This document shows positions 32,272-41,823 of a DNA stretch of 51,728 nucleotides, piece by piece (positions within the stretch are counted from its first letter, which is position 1; each line of letters starts with the position of its first letter). Made by a program: the position numbers and the translations under genes. Source of the DNA: Acidobacteriota bacterium. Lineage in GTDB: Bacteria; Acidobacteriota; Polarisedimenticolia; SMYD01. The notes beneath the pieces are model-generated. The model was not told the DNA's origin and did no database searches. It saw only the letters and a program-made list of their open reading frames with translations. The DNA lies in assembly GCA_004356015.1 (NCBI GenBank), contig SMYD01000008.1, forward strand, positions 1 to 51,728, written 5' to 3'.

Positions 32272-33318
32272 TCATGAAATCGCCGCGTTGAAGAGGCGGC
32301 CAAGGCCGTAGGTGGCGACTCCGGCGGCCAGTCCAATGAGCATCATACGCAGCGCACTGAACCAGAAAGCCCGTCCGGTGAACAGGCTCATGCAGCCACC
32401 CAGTACCAGGAGGGCCACGGCGGTGAGCAACAGGCTGGAGCCCAGGGCTCCCGGGCCGGCGCCAACCACGTAAGGTACCAGGGGGACCAGGGCGCCGCCG
32501 GCGAACGAGAAGAACGACGCCACGGCGGCGGCCACAGGTGAGGCCAGGGTATCGGGGTCCAGGCCAAGTTCTTCCCGGGCAAGGGTCTTCAGGCCCTGGA
32601 CCGGGTCTTCCACCAGGCGGCGGGAGAGGGTGCGGGCGGTTTCTTCATCCAGTCCCCGCGCCTGGTAGATCAGGGTCAACTCCCTGATCTCCTCCTCGGG
32701 CATGGCCTCCAGTTCCATTTTTTCCAATTCGATCTGATGCTCGAGCATTTCCCGCTGCGTGCGGACCGAGACATACTCACCGGCGGCCATGGAAAAGCCG
32801 CCCGCAAGCAACCCGGCGGCCCCGGCCATGAGGACCATGCGCGGCTCAGCTGTGGCCCCGGCCACCCCGAGAATGAGGGAGGCGTTGGATACGAGGCCGT
32901 CATTGGCTCCGAAGACGGCGGCCCGCAGGGAACCCCCGCCGCGGCTGTCCCGGTGCCAGGATTCATGGGTGCCGGCAGCCGGTGTGGCCGCCTCGGCGGC
33001 GACCAGGTCCGGGGAGTCCCGATAGATGGACAGGCCGCGCACCTTCATGGCGGCCAGCACGGGCAGTATCTGGCGGCCCCCCAGCCGGTACACCAGCCAG
33101 GACACCAGGCGGGCGCGCAGTCCGGGATGAAACGGCGGCGCCGCCACCTGGATGCCTGCAAGAGCCCGTTCCCACAGGTTGGCCTGGCGGTCGCTCTCAA
33201 CCCCCAGGTCGGCGAACAGTTTGCCCACCGTACCTTCTTCTGTGGCCGCCAGAGCGCGGTACAGGTATTCGGCTTCACGCTCGTCGTGAAGGCTGGACAC
33301 CAGCATCTCTTTCTTCAT
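32272..33318 (-). CDS. Ferritin-like domain plus VIT1/CCC1 transporter (MbfA-like architecture)
   Basis: N-term DEREAEYLYRALAATEE; VIT1 part SLRAAVFGANDGLVSNASLILGVAGA...GGFSMAAGEYVSVRTQREMLEHQIELEKMEL. Confidence 0.85.
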   Translation of the reverse strand: MKKEMLVSSLHDEREAEYLYRALAATEEGTVGKLFADLGVESDRQANLWERALAGIQVAAPPFHPGLRARLVSWLVYRLGGRQILPVLAAMKVRGLSIYRDSPDLVAAEAATPAAGTHESWHRDSRGGGSLRAAVFGANDGLVSNASLILGVAGATAEPRMVLMAGAAGLLAGGFSMAAGEYVSVRTQREMLEHQIELEKMELEAMPEEEIRELTLIYQARGLDEETARTLSRRLVEDPVQGLKTLAREELGLDPDTLASPVAAAVASFFSFAGGALVPLVPYVVGAGPGALGSSLLLTAVALLVLGGCMSLFTGRAFWFSALRMMLIGLAAGVATYGLGRLFNAAIS

Positions 33319-33932
33319 GACTCTTCCTCGTGGGAGGCCGGAGCCTCAGGCGAGGCGGAACCCTCCGCAGGATGCTGGAGAGCGGTCCGAGCCGAACGCA
33401 GTTCGTCGGCGGCCCGGCCCCAGAGAAAGCGGATGGCCGCCACGAGGAGAATGACGGCCCAGCCCACGGCGGCGCCGGGCGCGGTGGCCCTCCAGGGTGA
33501 CCACCATGGCCACGAATCGGACGCGCGCAGTGCCAGATGAAGCCCCAGGTGGAAGGCGACGAAGACAAGCACGGCGGACAGGGTCACCGTCGCCATGAGC
33601 GCGGCGAAGCTGGAAAACGGACGGGTCATGCGTCCCGAGGCGCGCCAGGCGAAGAAGAGCGCGAGCAGCGCCGGGGTCATGGCCAGAAAGCTCGTCTGCA
33701 GGTTTCCGGCATCTGCAGTGTGCCACAGGAGAGCGACCACGGCGGGAGCGCCGCGCACCCCTGGCACGAACGCGGCGCCCACGGTCACCAGCAGCAGCAA
33801 TCCGATGGCTTCCCAGCGCCGAAACAGGGGTCGAGCCACGCCGCGGCGGCGCCCCTGTCTGTAGCGCTCCACTTCCGGGGATGAAAACCGAAAGCCTGGC
33901 GTCCGGCTACCTGTATCGGGACTTGGCGCCAT
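33315..33932 (-). CDS. Uncharacterised multi-TM membrane protein
   Basis: 205 aa with several hydrophobic segments; 4-bp overlap with the VIT1-like gene. Confidence 0.55.
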   Translation of the reverse strand: MAPSPDTGSRTPGFRFSSPEVERYRQGRRRGVARPLFRRWEAIGLLLLVTVGAAFVPGVRGAPAVVALLWHTADAGNLQTSFLAMTPALLALFFAWRASGRMTRPFSSFAALMATVTLSAVLVFVAFHLGLHLALRASDSWPWWSPWRATAPGAAVGWAVILLVAAIRFLWGRAADELRSARTALQHPAEGSASPEAPASHEEES

Positions 33933-33957
33933 GAGGGGGCAACGGCCGCTGCCGCCG

Positions 33958-34899
33958 TCAGGCCGGCGTCAAACTCGAGACCAGTTCGCGGACATGCTGG
34001 ACCGACTTGTCGAACGCCGCCCGCTCCTCGTCATTGAGGTCGATGATATGGATGGTTTCCACGCCACCGGCTCCCAGAGTCACGGGCACGCCCACATACA
34101 GGCCCTGAACTCCATACTCACCTTCAAGATAGGCGGCGCAGGGTGTCACCCACTTGCGATCCAGCAGGATCGATTCAGCCATGCGCACGGCGCACGCGGC
34201 CGGCGAGTAGAAGGCGCTGCCGGTCTTGAGGAGCTTGACGATTTCACCGCCGGCGACCCGTGTGCGGTTGGCGATGGCCTCGATGCGCTCCGCCGTGAGC
34301 AGGCTCTGCAGCGGGATGCCGGCCACGGAGCAGAAGCGGGGCAGAGGCACCATGGTGTCACCATGTCCGCCCATGACTGAGGCACTGACGTTGTCCACGG
34401 AGACGCCCAGTTCTTCGGCGACAAAATGACGGAACCTGGAGGTGTCCAGGGCACCGGCCATGCCCACCACCCGTTGTTTGGGGAAGCCGGTGACCCTTTT
34501 GCAGAGGGTCACCATGGCGTCCAGCGGGTTGCTGATGACGATGATGAACGCGGCAGGGGCCACTTCTTTGATGTGGTTCGCCACATCGGTCATGATCCTG
34601 GAATTGGTGGCAATGAGATCGTCACGGCTCATGCCGGGCTTGCGGGCAATTCCCGCCGTCACGATGAAGAGATCCGCGTCACGGCAATCGTCCCAGCTAT
34701 TGGTGCCGGTGACGGTGCCGTCGAGGTGGGCGGTGGGGCGCATCTCCATGAGGTCGAGGGCTTTGCCCTGGGGCATGCCATCGACAACATCGAACAGGAT
34801 GACGTCTCCGAGATCTTTTTCGAGAATGATGTGAGCCATGGTGCCGCCAATGTTGCCGGCACCGATCAAGGCGATTTTTCTGCGCGCCGAGGTTGCCAT
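33958..34899 (-). CDS. mdh: Malate dehydrogenase (LDH-like type)
   Basis: KIALIGAGNIGGTMAHIILEKDLGDVILFDVVDGMPQGKALDLMEMRP...VGMAGALDTSRFRHFVAEELGVSVDNVSASVMGGHGDTMVPL. Confidence 0.96.
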   Translation of the reverse strand: MATSARRKIALIGAGNIGGTMAHIILEKDLGDVILFDVVDGMPQGKALDLMEMRPTAHLDGTVTGTNSWDDCRDADLFIVTAGIARKPGMSRDDLIATNSRIMTDVANHIKEVAPAAFIIVISNPLDAMVTLCKRVTGFPKQRVVGMAGALDTSRFRHFVAEELGVSVDNVSASVMGGHGDTMVPLPRFCSVAGIPLQSLLTAERIEAIANRTRVAGGEIVKLLKTGSAFYSPAACAVRMAESILLDRKWVTPCAAYLEGEYGVQGLYVGVPVTLGAGGVETIHIIDLNDEERAAFDKSVQHVRELVSSLTPA

Positions 34900-35033
34900 T
34901 TTCCTACCCTCCCAGGGTGTGGAAACGATGCTACCACACGCTTGCAGGGGCCGGAGAGGGGGTCGACGGGCATCTCTCGCCGTCACCGCGCCGGCAGATG
35001 GTGCGCTACCATGAAGCGCGGAAAGGGGCGTGC

Positions 35034-36398
35034 GTGATCACCAGAAGGAGCGACCGGAGAGGGACGTGCCTGACCATCAGCGGCGTTGTTTTTCTTCTCA
35101 CCATGGCGGCCTGTGCCGGCGCACCTGAGCCGCCGCCACGGTCACATCCCAACATTCTGCTCGTCTCTCTGGACACGCTGCGGGCCGACCATCTGGGCGC
35201 CTACGGGTATCCCCGGCCCACCAGCCCGTACCTGGACAGCCTGGCAGCCTCAGGCGTGCGCTTTGCCGACGTCATGACGCCGTCCACCACGACCCGACTG
35301 GCCCACCGGGCCATTCTCAAGGGGCTGCCGGCCGCCGCCGGCAGGGAACAGGGCGTTCCTCTGGCTGTCCGGTTGAGCGCCGCGGGCTACACCACCGCTG
35401 CTTTCGTGGATGGCGGTTTCATGCGCGCCCGCTTCGGCCACGCCAAGGGGTTTGACCTCTATGTGGATGATCTTGCCGAGGCGGCGCCCGCGGGCGCGCG
35501 GCCGGTGGCCGACCGCCTCGGTGGTGGCTTCGAGGTGATTCTTCCCCGGGCCCGGCAGTGGCTGGACGGTGCCGGTGATGCCCCGTGGTTTCTCTTTCTT
35601 CATACTTATGACATCCACTGCCCCTACCAACCACCCGGGGAGGATGCGCGGCCGTTCACCGGTGGTCGTGATGAGCCTCTGGATGTGGCGGGGCTCTGTG
35701 GCAAGGAAGACCTCACCGGCATGGACCTGACGGGGGATCAGCTTGCCTGGGTTCGCGATCTCTACGACGGCGGCATCCATCACACCGATCGGTTGCTGGG
35801 CGAATTCATGGGCGAGCTGGCCGCCAGGGGGATGCTTGAGAACACCATCGTGGCGGTGATTGCAGATCACGGTGAAAGCCTTGGCGAGGACGGTCTATTT
35901 GGCCACAACCTGTTACGCCGCGAGCAGATGTTTGTACCCTGGATCCTTGCAGGTCCCGGTGTGCCGGTGGGCCGGGTGGTGGACGGGCCGGTCCACCTGG
36001 AGGATCTGGTCCCGACCCTGATGGACTACGCCGGCGTGCCCGTGCAGGAGGAGACCGCGGGACAGAGCCTGCGGGCCGTGGTCGCCGGGAAGGAGACTCT
36101 CGCGGAGGACCGGCTGCGGGTCTGCGAGACCCGCGCCGCTCGCGCCCTGGTTCGTGGCCCCTGGAAGCTGATCATGGCCGGCGATGATGGCCGCGTTCTC
36201 CACTTCGGCCGGTTTGACGGGACACTGGCGCCCGAGGTGGATGAGCAGGAGAAAGAAAGCATTCGCGCCGACCTTCTGGATGGGTGGCAAGCTCTGGTGG
36301 AACGGCTTGATCTTCCCGCCACGGGGCTGGATGAGGCGGATATACCTGGCGCGGGTGCTGTCCGCCGGGAACTGCGCACACTGGGCTACGTGGACTGA
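35034..36398 (+). CDS. Sulfatase/alkaline-phosphatase-superfamily putative lipoprotein
   Basis: Lipobox-like FLLTMAAC; NILLVSLDTLRADHLGAYGYPRPTSPYLDSLAASGVRF; ADHGESLGEDGLFGHN; C-terminal LRTLGYVD. GTG start 35034. Confidence 0.85.
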   Translation: MITRRSDRRGTCLTISGVVFLLTMAACAGAPEPPPRSHPNILLVSLDTLRADHLGAYGYPRPTSPYLDSLAASGVRFADVMTPSTTTRLAHRAILKGLPAAAGREQGVPLAVRLSAAGYTTAAFVDGGFMRARFGHAKGFDLYVDDLAEAAPAGARPVADRLGGGFEVILPRARQWLDGAGDAPWFLFLHTYDIHCPYQPPGEDARPFTGGRDEPLDVAGLCGKEDLTGMDLTGDQLAWVRDLYDGGIHHTDRLLGEFMGELAARGMLENTIVAVIADHGESLGEDGLFGHNLLRREQMFVPWILAGPGVPVGRVVDGPVHLEDLVPTLMDYAGVPVQEETAGQSLRAVVAGKETLAEDRLRVCETRAARALVRGPWKLIMAGDDGRVLHFGRFDGTLAPEVDEQEKESIRADLLDGWQALVERLDLPATGLDEADIPGAGAVRRELRTLGYVD

Positions 36399-37168
36399 GT
36401 CACCGGGCAGGGAGCCGGTGATTCGAACGGCCCGCCGCTCAGGTCGCAGGCTGAGACATCCAGCCGCATGGGGGTGACGCAGATGTCGCCGCTGAAGACC
36501 ACATCCACATCGCTGCCCCGGGGCCGGGGTCGATCCGTGTATCGGCCCCGATAGTGGAACACGCTGGTGCTGCCGTCATCTTCGCCCTGTTGGTAGCTCA
36601 CCCTGTGGGGTTCTGCCGCCAGGGGGGCCACCACGATGGCCGGAGTGTCGGCGTCAGCCAGCGGCTGAGGGAGATTCACGTTCCAGAAGAGCCCTGGCTT
36701 CGTCTCCCGGGCCATGATCTGGCCGATGACCTCCGCGGCCCATCTGCCGGACCGTTCCCAGTCGAGATCGGTGGCATCGCGGATGTACTGGGACAGGGCA
36801 ATGGCCGGACGCCCGAGGATGGCGGCCTCCCGGGCAGCACCCACCGTACCGCTGTAGTAGGCGTCGACACCCAGGTTGCCGCCGGCATTGATGCCCGAGA
36901 GGACCCAATCGCTCTCCTTGGCGTAATGGCAGAGCCCCAGGCGGGTGCAGTCGGCCGGTTTTCCATCCACGGCGTGGGCCGAACAGGCGCCCGGCAGGTC
37001 GTGGGGACTCACCTTGAGAGGGGTCCTGTCCGTCATGGCGTGGCTGGCGCCGCTCTGCACGCTCCGGGGCGCCACCACCACCACCTCGCCCAGGCCCGCC
37101 ACCGCGCGCAGCAGGGCGGCCAGCCCCGGCGCGCCAATCCCGTCGTCATTGGTGAGGAGAATCTTCAT
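36386..37168 (-). CDS. surE: 5'/3'-nucleotidase SurE
   Basis: MKILLTNDDGIGAPGLAALLRAVAGLGEVVVVAPRSVQSGASHAMT...SGINAGGNLGVDAYYSGTVGAAREAAILG. Confidence 0.96.
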   Translation of the reverse strand: MKILLTNDDGIGAPGLAALLRAVAGLGEVVVVAPRSVQSGASHAMTDRTPLKVSPHDLPGACSAHAVDGKPADCTRLGLCHYAKESDWVLSGINAGGNLGVDAYYSGTVGAAREAAILGRPAIALSQYIRDATDLDWERSGRWAAEVIGQIMARETKPGLFWNVNLPQPLADADTPAIVVAPLAAEPHRVSYQQGEDDGSTSVFHYRGRYTDRPRPRGSDVDVVFSGDICVTPMRLDVSACDLSGGPFESPAPCPVTQST

Positions 37169-37467
37169 GGGCTTCAGATTCTAGCAAGATGCCGGCCGAG
37201 GCATGGAGCGGGGGAGGCCGGCCGCCAGGGCACATCCGGATGGATGAGGCCGACCCGACTTGACGGCTCCCCGGACCCTCTGGCAATCTTGTCAACGGGT
37301 GATCTTTCATGAGGGACCAGGTCCGAAAGTGCATCTGCCAACGCAAGGTTGACGGGATCTGTATATTTCAGCAGGTCGGGGTCACGCAACCCGTGCCCGT
37401 CATGGAATCGGGAAGCCGCTACCAGGATTGGTGCAGCTCCGGATTCGCAAAATAGCAGGAGGATTCA

Positions 37468-38997
37468 ATGCCGAAAGCCCGCGTCGTAGACCGTAAACCC
37501 ATGCAGGTGGAACTCGAGGCAGGGGAATACCACTGGTGTGCTTGCGGCAAGTCGAGTAACCAGCCTTTCTGCGATGGGTCGCACGCAGGAACCGGGGTCA
37601 CGCCGGTTTCCTTCAAAGTGAGCGAAAAATCCGAAAGCTGGATGTGTCTCTGCAAGCAGACCGGGAATGCTCCTTTCTGCGACGGAACGCACAAGGGGTT
37701 GCCCACAGATGCTGATGAACTGGATTATCCGCCAGAATCGCGAACCGGCATGCCCACGCCGGCCAGGACTGTTGAAGAACCGGCGGTTGAGCTGATCCAT
37801 GCTCTGGCCGTGGATGGGCTGGACAAGGTCGGGCATCACGGCGAGATGGGGGCCATGGGTGTCCCGCGCACGGAGCTTCCACTGTGGGATGACATTCAAA
37901 TTCTGACTGCTCAGCTTCATCGGCGGCCCTTGCTTGACGACACACCTGTTGCAACGGAGCTGGTCATCGGCCCCAACGCACAGAAGCCGCTGCGCCTTGA
38001 GATCCCCATCTTTGTCTCCGATATGAGCTTTGGCGCCCTTTCCGCGGAGGCCAAGACCGCCATGGCCCGTGGTGCTGAGCTGGCCGGAACCGGGATCTGT
38101 TCCGGTGAAGGTGGCATGCTGCCTGAAGAACAGGACGCCAACTCGCGTTACTTTTATGAGCTCGCTTCCGCGAAATTCGGGTATGAGGAGGCGCTCTTGA
38201 CCCGCGTGCAGGCGTTTCATTTCAAGGCGGGGCAAGCGGCGAAGACCGGCACTGGAGGCCACCTGCCGGCGGCGAAGGTCACCGAGAGAATCGCTGCTGT
38301 GCGCAATCTGCCGGTGGGCCAGTCAGCGATCTCACCATCTGCTTTCTGTGAGTTCGAGATACCGGCCGATTACAAAGTATTCGCCGATCGAGTCAGAGAA
38401 ATCACAGGTGGCATCCCCATTGGTTTCAAGATGTCCGCACAACACATCGAAAAGGACATGGACTTCGCGCTCGAGGCGGGTGCCGACTACATCATTCTCG
38501 ATGGTCGAGGAGGTGGTACGGGCGCAGCTCCACTGTTGTTTCGCAACAACATCTCCGTTCCGACCATACCGGCCCTCGCCCGGGCGCGGCGTCACCTTCG
38601 CAAGCTCAATCGTGAAGATGTGACGTTGATCATCACGGGTGGAATTCGCACGCCGTCTGACTTCATCAAGGCCATGTGCCTCGGTGCGGATGGCATCGCG
38701 GTGGCCAACAGTGCCATGCAGGCCATTGGCTGCATCGCAGCGCGCATCTGCAACACGAACAACTGTCCCGCCGGCATTGCAACCCAGAAGGAAGAGCTGA
38801 GGGCGAGACTTCAAGTCGACGTGGCGGCAGAGCGTCTTGCTCGTTTCCTGAGGGCATCGGTGGAGCTCATGCAGATCATGGCACGCGCTTGTGGGCATCG
38901 GACTCTCGGAGAGTTCAATGCAGACGACATCACATCCTGGAAGAAGCCCATGGCCGATCTTGCCGGTATCCAGTATGGCGGCGGAGCGGAAGCGTAA
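37468..38997 (+). CDS. Two CDGSH iron-sulfur domains fused to a glutamate synthase FMN/3Fe-4S domain
   Basis: CACGKSSNQPFCDGSH and CLCKQTGNAPFCDGTH, then IPIFVSDMSFGALSAEAKTAMARGAELAGTGICSGEGGM...ILDGRGGGTGAAPLLF...ICNTNNCPAGIATQ. Confidence 0.92.
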   Translation: MPKARVVDRKPMQVELEAGEYHWCACGKSSNQPFCDGSHAGTGVTPVSFKVSEKSESWMCLCKQTGNAPFCDGTHKGLPTDADELDYPPESRTGMPTPARTVEEPAVELIHALAVDGLDKVGHHGEMGAMGVPRTELPLWDDIQILTAQLHRRPLLDDTPVATELVIGPNAQKPLRLEIPIFVSDMSFGALSAEAKTAMARGAELAGTGICSGEGGMLPEEQDANSRYFYELASAKFGYEEALLTRVQAFHFKAGQAAKTGTGGHLPAAKVTERIAAVRNLPVGQSAISPSAFCEFEIPADYKVFADRVREITGGIPIGFKMSAQHIEKDMDFALEAGADYIILDGRGGGTGAAPLLFRNNISVPTIPALARARRHLRKLNREDVTLIITGGIRTPSDFIKAMCLGADGIAVANSAMQAIGCIAARICNTNNCPAGIATQKEELRARLQVDVAAERLARFLRASVELMQIMARACGHRTLGEFNADDITSWKKPMADLAGIQYGGGAEA

Positions 38998-39035
38998 CTA
39001 GTGTCGTCCCGCGTCGTAGAACAAGGCTCACGGAC

Positions 39036-40037
39036 ATGAATCCAGGGGCCATCCACCAGCGCACATGCGCCCTGCTGTTTCTGTGCATCGCACTCGGTGT
39101 GTACGCCACGGCGCTGGCGGTGGTACGTCGGCTGCCTCATCTGGAAAGTGCGGGCGCCCTGGCAGTTGGGTTGACCGTCGACATGGTTGTCATCGTTCCA
39201 CTGGCGTTTTACTTCCTGGTCGTGCGCCGGCGTGGCCTGTCCGCGGTGACGTTGGTCCCTGTCCTGGTAATCAGCGTGGTGGCGGCCTCCCGAGTTCTTC
39301 CCTCCGGCCACCAGCAGCCGTTGCGTGCCCTGGAAGCCTTGGTGGCCCTGGCGGAGGTCGTCTTGGTCGGGTGGATTTCGTGGCGGTCGGCCAGGGCATG
39401 GCGCAAGGCGCGAGGAGACGCAGCCGCGGATCCGCTGGAGAAATTCACGCGGGCGGCGTTTGATGTGACGCGAAACAGCCGGGTGGCGGGAGTGTTCGCC
39501 TCGGAAATCGCTGTCTTCTATTACTCGCTGGGGTCGTGGCGGTCTCGGCCTCACGTGCCGGTGGGCACATCCGCCTTCAGCCACCACCGGCGCAGCGGGC
39601 AAGCTGCCATGGTCTTCGCTTTCCTGCTCATCATGCTGGCGGAGGGGGCCGCAGTCCATTTCCTGCTTCTCATGTGGAGCACTTTGGCCGCATGGATCTT
39701 CACCGGCGGCACCATCTATGGCGCGCTATGGTTGTTCGCTGACTATCGTGCGACAGTATTGCGGCCCATCCTGGTCAGCAATGAGAGTGTCTTGATCCGG
39801 GCCGGGCTCCGCTGGACCATACGCATCCCTCAAGGACAGATTGCCGAGATTGGCTGCATCAAGCCAGAGGTAGGGAAAGAAATCCTCAATTGCACATTCC
39901 TGGGCACGCCCACGCTCTGGATCACGCTAGAAGAGCCGATGCTGGCCCAGGGGCCGTACGGCTTTCAGCGCCGCGTGCGGGCCATCGGGATGGCGCCCGA
40001 TGAGGCCGCAGATCTGGAGCGCATTCTTTCTACCTGA
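39036..40037 (+). CDS. Uncharacterised polytopic membrane protein
   Basis: 333 aa from ATG 39036, multiple TM segments and a soluble C-terminal domain. Confidence 0.6.
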   Translation: MNPGAIHQRTCALLFLCIALGVYATALAVVRRLPHLESAGALAVGLTVDMVVIVPLAFYFLVVRRRGLSAVTLVPVLVISVVAASRVLPSGHQQPLRALEALVALAEVVLVGWISWRSARAWRKARGDAAADPLEKFTRAAFDVTRNSRVAGVFASEIAVFYYSLGSWRSRPHVPVGTSAFSHHRRSGQAAMVFAFLLIMLAEGAAVHFLLLMWSTLAAWIFTGGTIYGALWLFADYRATVLRPILVSNESVLIRAGLRWTIRIPQGQIAEIGCIKPEVGKEILNCTFLGTPTLWITLEEPMLAQGPYGFQRRVRAIGMAPDEAADLERILST

Positions 40038-40055
40038 AGGATTCAGGACGACGCC

Positions 40056-40988
40056 ATGAATATCCACATGGTCACCGGGGCATTCGGGTATTCCGGAAGG
40101 TACATCGCGGCACGACTCCTGAAAAGGGGTGTGGCCGTGCGCACGCTGACAAATTCCGTCGACCGGCAGAACCCGTTCGGGGGCAAGGTCCAAGCGGAGC
40201 CCTTCCATTTCGAGCACCACGGGAAGATGGTTGCTGCCCTCGCCGGAACCGAGGTCCTGTACAACACCTATTGGGTTCGCTTCAATCACGACGACTTCAC
40301 CTACAGGGCGGCGGTTGAGAACACGCTCAAGCTGTTTGCCGCGGCCAGGGAAGCCGGCGTTGGCCGGGTGGTTCATATCAGCATCACCAATCCATCGGAG
40401 GAGAGTGAACTCGAATATTTCCGCGGCAAGGCACGTTTGGAACGCCTCTTGAGCGAGTCCGGATTGTCGTACTCCATTCTCCGCCCCGCGGTTCTCTTCG
40501 GCAAAGAGGACATCCTGGTGAACAACATCGCCTGGGTTCTCAGAAGGCTGCCGGTCTTCGGCGTGTTCGGTGATGGCGAGTATCGGCTGCAGCCCATCTT
40601 CGTGGATGACCTGGCCGAATTGGCCGTGCGCGAGGGTGCCGCCAGGGGGAACCGGGTCATTGATGCCATCGGCCCGGAGACGTTCACCTTTCGTGCGCTG
40701 GTCAGAACCATTGGCGAGAGCATCGGGAAGCGGCGGCCCATCATCTCGGTGTCTCCCGGGTTCGGATACTTCGCGGCTTCCCTCATGGGCAAGATAGTGG
40801 GAGACGTATTTCTTACCCGGGAGGAAGTTTCCGGCCTCATGCAGAATCTTCTCTGCACCGACTCGGAGCCTGCCGGGGAAACGAAGCTGAGCGAGTGGGT
40901 GCGGAGCCATGCAGACGAGCTTGGTGTTCGCTATGCCAGTGAACTCGCGCGCCGCCGGAATCGAACGGAAGCCTACGAGAATCTCTGA
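40056..40988 (+). CDS. Atypical SDR / NAD(P)-binding epimerase-like protein
   Basis: MNIHMVTGAFGYSGRYIAARLLKRGVAVRTLT (GxxGxxG), VVHISITNPSEESELEYFRGKARLERLLSESGLSYSILRPAVLFG. Confidence 0.88.
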   Translation: MNIHMVTGAFGYSGRYIAARLLKRGVAVRTLTNSVDRQNPFGGKVQAEPFHFEHHGKMVAALAGTEVLYNTYWVRFNHDDFTYRAAVENTLKLFAAAREAGVGRVVHISITNPSEESELEYFRGKARLERLLSESGLSYSILRPAVLFGKEDILVNNIAWVLRRLPVFGVFGDGEYRLQPIFVDDLAELAVREGAARGNRVIDAIGPETFTFRALVRTIGESIGKRRPIISVSPGFGYFAASLMGKIVGDVFLTREEVSGLMQNLLCTDSEPAGETKLSEWVRSHADELGVRYASELARRRNRTEAYENL

Positions 40989-41009
40989 ACAAGAAAGGCA
41001 GCCTGGCCC

Positions 41010-41429
41010 ATGGAGTCATCTACCCTTTTCCTGCTGGCTGCGGATGCATTGCTCCTTCTGCACGTTCTTTTCGTCGTCTTTGTGGTGATGGGTCTTGCGC
41101 TTATTTTCGCCGGTCATGCTCGACGATGGTCCTGGGTCCGCAATGCCTGGTTCCGTGTCATCCATCTCCTGGCAATTGGCGTGGTCGTCGTTCAGTCCTG
41201 GTTCGGAGTGATATGTCCGCTGACGACCTTCGAGATGGCGTTGCGTTCACGGGCCGGTGGCCGCCAGTATCAGGAGTCTTTCATCGCGCACTGGCTGGAG
41301 ACGGTTCTGTACTATCAGGCGCCACCGTGGGCGTTCGCAGTTTGCTATACCGTGTTCGGGGCCATGGTCATGGGTAGCTGGTTCGGAGTGAGTCCGCGAC
41401 CGTTCACCAGAAGGCGCGAGGAGGATTAG
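41010..41429 (+). CDS. DUF2784-type small membrane protein
   Basis: LLAADALLLLHVLFVVFVVMGLALIF...RVIHLLAIGVVVVQSWFGVICPLTTFEMALRSRAG...YQESFIAHWLETVLYYQAP. Confidence 0.8.
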   Translation: MESSTLFLLAADALLLLHVLFVVFVVMGLALIFAGHARRWSWVRNAWFRVIHLLAIGVVVVQSWFGVICPLTTFEMALRSRAGGRQYQESFIAHWLETVLYYQAPPWAFAVCYTVFGAMVMGSWFGVSPRPFTRRREED

Positions 41430-41433
41430 CCGT

Positions 41434-41778
41434 TTGAACATTTTACGAGGTGTCGCGGCCATCGTGATCGGATACCTGGTCATTGCGTTTGTGAGCATGT
41501 CCCTCGGTGGAGTGGTCATGGCCAGGGGAGGCCTGGGGATTGTTGTCCTCGCGCTGGTGGCGCTGGCCATCAGCGGTGGTATGGTCGGCCTGATGACAAG
41601 ACTCATCTCCGGGCGGAATCCCCGGGCGTCCGGATTCACTCTGGCAGGGCTCGTCTCCATCGCCACCCTCGCCAATCTCGTGTTGGGGCTTGGGGCGGAA
41701 CCCGCATGGTTCAAGATCGGAACCCTTCTGGTTTCCGCGCCCGCCATCGTGTTTGTCTGCCTGCGGCAAGCGAAATAA
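41434..41778 (+). CDS. Small uncharacterised polytopic membrane protein
   Basis: 114 aa, TTG start 4 bp after the previous stop; about four hydrophobic segments. Confidence 0.55.
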   Translation: MNILRGVAAIVIGYLVIAFVSMSLGGVVMARGGLGIVVLALVALAISGGMVGLMTRLISGRNPRASGFTLAGLVSIATLANLVLGLGAEPAWFKIGTLLVSAPAIVFVCLRQAK

Positions 41779-41823
41779 TGGATGACATGAACATGGCGCG
41801 GCCGCGCTGGTAGACTTCGGGTC

